A stretch of DNA of 64,000 nt. Source: UBA6623 sp965217195 (GTDB taxonomy: Bacteria; Acidobacteriota; Terriglobia; Bryobacterales; UBA6623). Position 1 is the first letter of the stretch, and every line of letters starts with the position of its first letter. The stretch covers positions 1,426,001 to 1,490,000 of the forward strand of contig CBDCHL010000004.1 in the NCBI GenBank assembly GCA_965217195.1, given 5' to 3'. Shown here in pieces: positions 1-5,716 of the stretch. The notes under the pieces are model-generated. The model did no database searches and was not told the DNA's origin. It saw only the letters and a program-made list of their open reading frames with translations. Made by a program: the position numbers and the translations under genes.

Positions 1-551
1 AACAACGCCCGGATTTCGGGATCCTGCGGCGCGCCCGCGATTGTGCGTCGCGTGATCTGCTCCACGACAATCTCGACTCGGTCTGTCTCGGGATTCATGC
101 GAACCGACTCGATGTCGGCGACAAAGGGCACGTCGGCAACCGATGACTCGCCCGCATCGGGCTGCGGCAGGGAAAGTCCACCCAGACTTGGCGGAACCGT
201 CCGCCCGGCATAGAAGCCCAAGACCAGCAGCGCCATCGCGGCTGTCGGCTGCCAAGCGGGGCGCATGGAACCCAAGCCTTCCAGGATTCGGCTCCACCAC
301 CCGACCGAAGCGGGACGCCCGGCCTGCTCGCGATACACGCTCTGCATCAAGTCGCGGCGGCTTTCGGTGAGCAAACCCTCCGGCGGCGTTTCTCTATCGT
401 CGAGCGAGCGTAGGAATTCCCGCTCTCGCTGATGGAGCTGCGAACAGGCCTCGCAGGAATCCAGGTGCGCCTCTACGCGGTCGTGCGTCTTGGGGTCGAG
501 TTCTTGGTAGAGATAGAGAAGGATGCTCTCCCGGACCGTTTCACAATTCAT
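1..551 (-). CDS. Anti-sigma factor with N-terminal zinc finger (partial, C-terminus off the window)
   Basis: About 183 residues are visible before the left edge cuts the 3' end. The protein opens MNCETVRESILLYLYQELDP and has a zf-HC2 type H-x3-C-x2-C motif (HLDSCEAC) at about residues 29-36. A single hydrophobic segment lies near residues 103-118 (AAMALLVLGFYAG). This is the usual layout of a membrane anti-sigma factor: zinc-binding cytoplasmic head, one membrane segment, periplasmic tail. Its ATG overlaps the stop of the upstream ECF sigma gene as ATGA, so the two are translationally coupled. By family knowledge it should bind and silence that sigma factor. The signal it senses cannot be read from the sequence. 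Confidence 0.85.
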   Translation of the reverse strand, partial: MNCETVRESILLYLYQELDPKTHDRVEAHLDSCEACSQLHQREREFLRSLDDRETPPEGLLTESRRDLMQSVYREQAGRPASVGWWSRILEGLGSMRPAWQPTAAMALLVLGFYAGRTVPPSLGGLSLPQPDAGESSVADVPFVADIESVRMNPETDRVEIVVEQITRRTIAGAPQDPEIRAL

Positions 552-1177
552 GCCCGTACTCCTTCCAACGACGCCCGCAACTTGCGCGTAGCGCGGAATA
601 AACAGTTTTTCGCGGCTTCCTCACTAATCGAAAGAAATTCACCGATAGCCCGCAGCCGCAGTCCCTCGTAGTGTTTAAGTTCGAAGACCATGCGTTCGTT
701 GGGCGAGAGCCCGTCCAGCGCCCGGCCGATTTCTCGTCCCGTCTCGCGCGCGGCCAGGGCGCGGTCGGGGTTGCTTTCCGGCCTGGCATCGGGTGCCCGA
801 CCTATCGGGTCGGGGAAGTCGGATTCCGGGTCCGTGCCGATCGCCTGCTCTCTACGGGCGCTCTTGCGGCGCAACTGGTCGAGGCAGACGTTAGTGGTGA
901 TGCGGTAGAGCCAGGTGCGAAAAGCGCATTGAAATCGGAAGCGATCGAGGCCGCGAAACACGCGCAAGAAAACCTCCTGGTACGCGTCCCGGGCATCTTC
1001 GCGAGAACGCAGAACGTTGAAGGCTACGTTCAGCACGTTCCGCTCGTGCAGGCGCACGAGTTCCTCAAAGGCGTCGGCATCGCCTTGCTGAGCCGCTCGA
1101 ATCAAGGCCGACTCGCTGAAATCGGCCGCCGGGGCGCCCCCCGCTAAGCTGACTGTCTCCACCTGCGTCGCCTGCAC
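548..1177 (-). CDS. RNA polymerase ECF sigma factor
   Basis: 209 residues, normal for a sigma-70 ECF protein. Region 2 covers about residues 40-105, with ARDAYQEVFLRVFRGLDRF and the FRTWLYRITTNVCLDQLRR signature. Region 4 is near the C-terminus (GLSPNERMVFELKHYEGL... LSISEEAAKNCLFRATRKL), a helix-turn-helix that would contact the -35 box. The linker between them is longer and more charged than in minimal ECF factors. A TGA directly precedes the most upstream possible start, a GTG at 1177, and there is no clear Shine-Dalgarno sequence, so the true start may be a few codons downstream. The gene overlaps the anti-sigma gene by four bases. Confidence 0.9.
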   Translation of the reverse strand: MQATQVETVSLAGGAPAADFSESALIRAAQQGDADAFEELVRLHERNVLNVAFNVLRSREDARDAYQEVFLRVFRGLDRFRFQCAFRTWLYRITTNVCLDQLRRKSARREQAIGTDPESDFPDPIGRAPDARPESNPDRALAARETGREIGRALDGLSPNERMVFELKHYEGLRLRAIGEFLSISEEAAKNCLFRATRKLRASLEGVRA

Positions 1178-1570
1178 TCAGATTAGACGGAACCGTGGCA
1201 AATAGGTTAGCCGCCAAGTCCAAGCATTCTTCCGCCGAAGGTCTCCCCAGTACGGACAACAGAAACCGAGGCGCGGGGCGTGGACGGAAGTCCACGAGGC
1301 TCTTCGATGCCCGCCCTGGCATTGGCGGAAATCACACATCACCGGGGGCTCTCGTGGGGGTCGGGATGGGGGTAGTCGGTGCGCTTGGCGAGAATGCGCG
1401 AATTGGACACTATGGTTGTTCTGTCCAAAACGATACACCCCGAGCGTTGATTTTGCAAGGTTTAGGTGGGGATAACCGGAGTGAGGTCTGGACTGTAATG
1501 TCTAATTCTAAGAGTTGGAGAGGGGCCCTGTGGCCCGGCGCGCCTCGTGGCGACGGTGCAATGAGCAGGC
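1178..1570. other. Intergenic stretch without a gene
   Basis: No coding region on either strand has family resemblance here. Besides the promoter/dyad at 1403-1458, it contains a 16-base hairpin at 1280-1295 (GTGGAC-GGAA-GTCCAC). A similar GGACGGAAGTCC core recurs at 63286-63297 and a related GGAAGTCCACG near 4860, so it belongs to a short dispersed hairpin family. Confidence 0.5.
1403..1458 (-). promoter_or_regulatory. Possible promoter with overlapping dyad, upstream of the ECF sigma gene
   Basis: Read on the minus strand, a -35-like TTGCAA (1458-1453) lies 17 bases before a -10-like TATCGT (1435-1430). Just downstream, where transcription would start, is a perfect 7-bp dyad TTGGACA-N12-TGTCCAA (1403-1409 and 1422-1428). 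This could be an operator. The leader to the sigma gene would be about 250 bases, which is long. Confidence 0.3.
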
Positions 1571-2108
1571 TCAGCTACTTGCGTTGTCGTCTTCCCGCAG
1601 CTCTTCCAGAAGTCTCTGGACCATTTCGGCTTTCGAAATCGCACCGATTTCTTCGAGTAGCCCCAGGCTCCTCTCATACATCTGCTCGGCCTGGTCAAGG
1701 TCGCCGCGGGTTCGGAAGACGTTGCCGAGGTTGCCGTAAGAGGCGCTCAGCCAACCTTGCTCTGAAGCCGCCTCAGCTAGATCCAATACTTTCCGATAAG
1801 CCGTCTCGGCCTCTTCGAGCTCGCCCGAACGCACAAGAAGGTGCCCCAGGCGATTCCAGCCCTCAGGGTTGCTGCTGTCAAGTTCGACTGCCTGCCGGTA
1901 GGCTTCGGTCGCCTTTTGGGTGTCGTGCAAAAACGCCAACGCTCCCAAATGACGAGCGGCCTCGGCCGCCTCAGGCCGAGCAGTCACCTTCTGTACTCTT
2001 TCGGTCCAGGACCTCTTGGAATAGTTGCTCAGCTGGTGCGGTATCGCCTCGCTGCAACTGTTGTAGTGATCCCTCAAGCTGCGGCGGCGACTTGACTTGT
2101 TGCCTTTG

Positions 2109-2113
2109 TTTCA
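2109..2113. repeat. Left target-site duplicate (TTTCA) of the IS1380-family element
   Basis: TTTCA directly precedes the left inverted repeat and is repeated directly after the right one at 3922-3926. This indicates a simple transposition event with a 5-bp duplication. Confidence 0.75.
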
Positions 2114-3921
2114 CCTGAATTATGCACAGATTCGGCGTAGCCATCGGCGATGGAGTTGTGGCGGTAGCGGCAGTGGTGTCAACTCAATAATGTCGCAAGT
2201 CGTCTTTTCTGCGGTTTCCCTCCCCGTTTGAGCCGCCTCCCGATCCCGGCGGGCAAAAGCGAGCTGGCAAGCGGCGTGTTCCCAGTACGTTGCGGCGAGT
2301 GCATAAAATTTTATGCATAGCGCCCCTCAACTCAGCGCACCCTCCACCACCGGCGCGAAGCTCGATCCCGGCGGCGCCATCGCCCGCAGCCGTCGCATCA
2401 GCCGCTCAAACAGGCCCTTCTCCTGGTACTGATCGCTGTAGCTGACGCCCGTTCGTCCGGCGTGTCGCCAGATCTTGGCCGCCAGGAACAGAAAGCGCAG
2501 CCGCGCCGTCGCCAGGGTGGTGTGCCGCAGCTTCTCCGGGGTGGCGTCGGCTTCGCGTTGGAACAGCAGCAGCCAGCAGTTGAGGTTGTAGGCCAGCATG
2601 ACCAACTGAAAGTGATTGCGGTTCATGTCAAAGCGGCGCGAAGGATGGGCCGCCAGCCCGGCGTCGTTGTTGGCTTCTTTGATGAGGTTCTCGGCCCCGG
2701 CCCGCTGGTTGTAAAACCACACCACCGCCGCGATTGGCTCGGCGAGATTGGTCACAAACACGCGGTAGGTATAGCTGCTGGTGGCGAACAACTGATATTG
2801 CTCGACCTCGTCGGTTTCCGGCTCCTTCTCATACCGCAGCGCGACAAAGCGGCAAGCATGGGCCCAGCCCTCCGGCTGGTAGAGGAATTCGCACTCCGCT
2901 TCAGCGTCGCTGTGGGGCGAGGGCTTCCATTCGGCTTGCTGCAACTGCTCGACCAGTCGCCGCGTCTTGCGCGCCACGATGACGAACTGACAACGCGCTT
3001 GCTCGTAGGCCGCCACCGCCTCCCAGCAATAAAAGCCGGCATCGGCCCGCGCCAAGATCTTCTTCACGCCGGCCGGCAAAGCCCGGAAAGCGCTCTTCAG
3101 GTGGGCGGCGATCTGTTGGCCCGTGGGCCGGTCGCCGCCGCGCAACCCGCCCATCAGGTACTCGCGCGTCTCGGCCAGGAAGGTCAGTATCGGCTGGTAG
3201 CTGCGCTTGCCCTTGTTCTTGGGGTTGTAGCTCTTGCGCCCGCCCATCTGGCGGCCGTAGAGCGTGTGCACGGTGGTGTCGGTGTCCAGCGTCACCGTCT
3301 CCAATTTCACGTGGGCCGCGGCCCAGACTCGTTCTCGCAGCTGGCGCTGGATGGAAAGAATCTGCTGGGCCACGTTGAGGTGCAGCGAGGCCAGAAAGCG
3401 CCACAGCGTGGACTGCGGCGGCAGCCGTGTCACTTTTAAGATGCCGGTCAGGATGGGATCGCGAGCGATGAAGCGGAGTTGGTTGAGCCGCGCAAAGCCG
3501 ACATAGAGGCCGAGCACGAGGGCCAGCACAAACTGGTAGGGGCTCATGGCTCGGGTGATTCGTTTGGTCGTGATGGTTTCTTCCAGCAGCGCTTGGAAGT
3601 CGAGTTTCTCGAGCAGGGTGGCGACGGGCAGCAAGCCGCCGTAGGGAGTCAGATTCTTGCCGCGGAAGTGATAAGGCGTGGAAGCCCCGATTTTATTGGG
3701 CCGCGAGGCCCTCGCGCCCCGGCCTTGTTTGACGGGCCTTGGGGAGCTATGCTGTTTTCGTTTGGTAACCATTTGGGTGACCTCCTTGGGGTCGGTTGGC
3801 GAAGCGGGAATCTTCGCCAGCCTACCTTTTTACCCCATGTTTTCGGGGGTCCCCCAATGGTCCCTTGCGGCACAGGTCTCCTCAGGTGCACCCCGGTGCA
3901 CCCCGCAGTGCATAATTCAGG
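2114..3921 (-). mobile_element. Complete IS1380-family insertion sequence, 1808 bp
   Basis: The left end CCTGAATTATGCAC (2114-2127) is the exact inverted repeat of the right end GTGCATAATTCAGG (3908-3921). One transposase gene fills the element on the minus strand. Length, the CC-starting ends and the transposase type all fit IS1380. Intact ends and a matching 5-bp duplication suggest recent insertion. It lies inside the TPR pseudogene. Confidence 0.85.
2327..3772 (-). CDS. IS1380-family DDE transposase
   Basis: 481 residues, full length for this family. The DDE catalytic motifs can be placed: first Asp in LDTDTTVHTLYG (about residue 165), second Asp in ILARADAGFYCWE (about residue 245), and Glu in AGAENLIKEANND (about residue 370), where the family has its conserved Asn/Lys/Glu block. 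A basic N-terminus (KRKQHSSPRPVKQGRG) suits DNA binding. The ATG is preceded by GGAGG at 8 bases. No stop or frameshift is present, so the enzyme is probably functional. Confidence 0.92.
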   Translation of the reverse strand: MVTKRKQHSSPRPVKQGRGARASRPNKIGASTPYHFRGKNLTPYGGLLPVATLLEKLDFQALLEETITTKRITRAMSPYQFVLALVLGLYVGFARLNQLRFIARDPILTGILKVTRLPPQSTLWRFLASLHLNVAQQILSIQRQLRERVWAAAHVKLETVTLDTDTTVHTLYGRQMGGRKSYNPKNKGKRSYQPILTFLAETREYLMGGLRGGDRPTGQQIAAHLKSAFRALPAGVKKILARADAGFYCWEAVAAYEQARCQFVIVARKTRRLVEQLQQAEWKPSPHSDAEAECEFLYQPEGWAHACRFVALRYEKEPETDEVEQYQLFATSSYTYRVFVTNLAEPIAAVVWFYNQRAGAENLIKEANNDAGLAAHPSRRFDMNRNHFQLVMLAYNLNCWLLLFQREADATPEKLRHTTLATARLRFLFLAAKIWRHAGRTGVSYSDQYQEKGLFERLMRRLRAMAPPGSSFAPVVEGALS

Positions 3922-3926
3922 TTTCA
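3922..3926. repeat. Right target-site duplicate (TTTCA)
   Basis: Matches 2109-2113. When one copy and the element are removed, the TPR reading frame is restored across the junction. Confidence 0.75.
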
Positions 3927-4142
3927 ACAGTGACTTGAGTGCCTCCTCGAGACCGCGAAGCTGGTCCTTGTAAGCCTGTTCTCTTTCGCGATAGCCTGTC
4001 AGTTCCCGTTCATGAGTCCTGACAAGCTGGTCGACAACTGCGTTGACGTCAAAGGTACCTGGGGTGGCCGGAACTAGGCGCTCCCGTTTAAATAAGGCAA
4101 CCGCCGCCGCGGCAATCACCCCGATAGCGGTAATGACGGCTA

Positions 4143-4352
4143 CTATGATTGTCGGGTCCATAGGGCAGCCGGGGCTTGCGCTTTCCGGATGAAGTGAGCC
4201 TTCTCTTCGCTGTCGCCGAGCAGGGGTGGGCCGAGAAATTTTGGAGCGACGGCACGCTTGAGCTTCTTATCCTCAGCCTTGTACGGGACACCGATTCCGC
4301 CTTCGCTGAGGTGCTCGGCAACCTGGTAATGGGAAATGGTCTTCCCGATCAT
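4143..4352 (-). pseudogene. Stub of a PknB-type Ser/Thr protein kinase
   Basis: Only the first part of a bacterial Ser/Thr kinase domain remains. The opening MIGKTISHYQVAEHLSEGG corresponds to the glycine-rich loop, followed by a lobe-I segment KAEDKKLKRAVAPKFL that keeps the ATP-binding Lys. The usual G-x-G-x-x-G loop is altered to SEGGIGVPYK. The frame ends abruptly after AQAPAALWTRQS, where an intact kinase would continue with the DHPNI region. The start ATG and an AGGGCGAG Shine-Dalgarno-like sequence survive. It overlaps the start of the TPR gene by 19 bases, so a deletion probably fused the kinase N-terminus to the TPR gene. In related bacteria kinases with TPR modules are common, so the two may once have been one gene; that is inference. 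Confidence 0.75.
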
Positions 4353-4363
4353 CTCGCCCTAAA

Positions 4364-4477
4364 TCATACGGGAGCCAGGGGAGAATTGTCAGAGAATGGT
4401 CCGCCGGAAAAAACGTGCTCGGGGGAGAGGTTAAGGTAGATCTGGGTCGTCAGCAGCGAGTCATGGCCTAGCAGGCT
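4364..4477 (-). pseudogene. C-terminal remnant of a tyrosine recombinase/integrase
   Basis: The 37-codon tail reads SLLGHDSLLTTQIYLNLSPE and onward. It has the GH motif and the nucleophile-type Tyr (TTQIY) of tyrosine recombinases in the right spacing. Nothing of the rest of the enzyme is present. It ends 11 bases before the kinase stub begins. Confidence 0.6.
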
Positions 4478-4658
4478 CCTTGAGCTGTTCGGTCAACGGT
4501 GGTTGCTGGACAAGGGGATCGTCGGGGATTTCCTCGCCGTCCTTGTGCAGGGCGCGGACGTGGCAGAGGATCGCGTCTTGAGCCATCTCGCGAGCTTCGG
4601 TTGGGTGCGGCGGGGCAGGTCTCCAGGCCCTTTCCTCGATCCGCCCGTGAGCCAACAC
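4461..4658 (-). pseudogene. Possible HicB-like antitoxin remnant
   Basis: The segment TEAREMAQDAILCHVRALHK followed by DGEEIPDD resembles the C-terminal part of HicB-type antitoxins, where a helix ends in a DGExIP turn. The expected N-terminal fold is missing and the upstream sequence looks out of frame. No HicA-like toxin gene is adjacent. The resemblance is short. Confidence 0.35.
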
Positions 4659-4689
4659 GTGAACCGATCAAGGCGCCGCGGTTGAGTTA

Positions 4690-4979
4690 ATGTCGGCCCT
4701 GGGCATGTGCCCAGGGAGACGGAATAACCGAGCCCAACTGTCCCCTCTGTGGGCGAACGACCGCGAAAGCGGTCATTCGGGGGCTTGGGGTGGGTCCAAG
4801 ACCGGGCCGCTTAAGCGGCCGGTCGGCGCGCACGCTTTCAGGCTGCCGGGGGGTCAACGGAAGTCCACGCTTGCCGTATGGCAAGATCTCCGGGCTTTTC
4901 CTCACAGGTGATTTTCCAGGGTTGCACTTCGCTTCACCCTGAGCTACTTGCCGGCACGCCCTCTGTGGGCTGAGTCGGT
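4690..4979. repeat. Cluster of hairpin repeats
   Basis: Non-coding stretch packed with perfect or near-perfect hairpins: 4697-4716 (CCCTGGGCA/TGCCCAGGG), 4759-4774 (GACCGC-GAAA-GCGGTC), 4805-4820 (GGCCGCTT/AAGCGGCC) and 4870-4885 (CTTGCC-GTAT-GGCAAG). A GCGCACGCTTTCAGGCTGCC piece at about 4828-4846 is a degenerate relative of the GGCACGCTGAA repeats at 35650 and 55720. The order and spacing of stems resemble the inside of the element at 63258-63507, with different stem sequences. Confidence 0.6.
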
Positions 4980-5669
4980 TTATGGGCGCTTGAACTCGAA
5001 CGTGGCGGCGGCACGCCGCTCGTCGGGTTTGGCTGGGGCGTTGGCGTCGAGCTCGCCGGGAGGCACTGCCACGACTCGCACGACCAATTTGCCGGGGCCG
5101 ATTGGCTTGCCTTGGGTGTCGAAGAAGACTGCGCCGTCGGTTGAATCGCCGGAATGAAGCTTGGTTCGGACGAAAGCAATTGTGGAAGCCGCCGCTGCCG
5201 CCTTGATCCCGCGTCCTCCACCGAATGCAAGCGCGGATTGCCTGCGTAGCTCGTAACCATTGTTTGAGCGAATGAGCTGGTTGCTGAAGAGAGACTTTTC
5301 GTACGCGGTTTGGAGTTTGACAACCTCGGATCGCCCGGCATTACGAAAGAGATCGTGGATGACCGTATTTTCGGAGACTGCTCGTATGCGACGACCGTCT
5401 TCCGTCTCGTAGAGGAAGTCGGTCGTCTCGATCAACCAGTTGTGCTCGCTGCCATTGCTGAAGGCAATCTGGAACACCGCGAAGTCGCGGACGGTCAGCG
5501 GCAGAGGTGCGTACATCAGAGTTAGCCCCTGCCGAGTTAAGACCTGATATTTGAGCCCGTTAGAGAGAAACTCGATGACTTGCGCCGAGGCTGAATGAGT
5601 GGCAAAAAAGACAACGGCCGCAAGGGCCGCCGCGACGAAAATCGGCAGAGTGCCCCGCTTCCCCGCCAT
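4980..5669 (-). CDS. Secreted protein of unknown function
   Basis: 229 residues from an ATG at 5669, chosen because it gives a clean signal peptide (MAGKRGTLPIFVAAALAAVV... ATHSASA, cleavage after Ala about residue 28). A longer frame upstream would run into the divergent tex gene. The mature part looks like a beta-rich domain (LTVRDFAVFQIAFSNGSEHN... LYETEDGRRIRAV). It then has an Ala-rich helix and a Gly/Pro-rich strand region ending AAATFEFKRP. I do not recognise the family. It probably acts in the periplasm or at the outer membrane. It is divergently transcribed from tex across 47 bases. Confidence 0.65.
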   Translation of the reverse strand: MAGKRGTLPIFVAAALAAVVFFATHSASAQVIEFLSNGLKYQVLTRQGLTLMYAPLPLTVRDFAVFQIAFSNGSEHNWLIETTDFLYETEDGRRIRAVSENTVIHDLFRNAGRSEVVKLQTAYEKSLFSNQLIRSNNGYELRRQSALAFGGGRGIKAAAAASTIAFVRTKLHSGDSTDGAVFFDTQGKPIGPGKLVVRVVAVPPGELDANAPAKPDERRAAATFEFKRP

Positions 5670-5716
5670 TCCACTATGATACAGTAAAGCGTTTTTCTTC
5701 ACGGGTCCTTCGCGAC

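Larger units (their letters stand above)
1571..4161 (-). pseudogene. Membrane-anchored TPR protein, split by an IS1380-family element and frameshifted
   Basis: The 5' part (4161-3922) encodes MDPTIIVAVITAIGVIAAAA, an N-terminal membrane segment, then a charged coiled-coil-like stretch ending EEALKSLLK. The rest lies beyond the insertion sequence at 2113-1571. Joining the two parts after removing 2114-3921 and one TTTCA duplicate reads straight through (SLLKQRQQVKSPPQLEGSLQ). That frame then stops at 1971. The downstream TPR part (ARHLGALAFLHDTQKATEAY and on, with about three TPR units) is in the next frame, so one extra base lies around 1974-2000. Joined length is 778 bases, one more than a multiple of three. 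Intact, it would be about 258 residues. The distal TPR part is still an open frame of up to 168 codons. Confidence 0.8.

Noticed and set aside
1195..2118. Long plus-strand open frame (about 307 codons)
   Set aside because: It lies opposite the TPR pseudogene, has no recognisable domain and a composition expected of an antisense frame in GC-rich DNA.
2462..3439. Plus-strand open frame of 325 codons opposite the transposase gene
   Set aside because: No family resemblance; the minus-strand transposase with its catalytic motifs explains the region.
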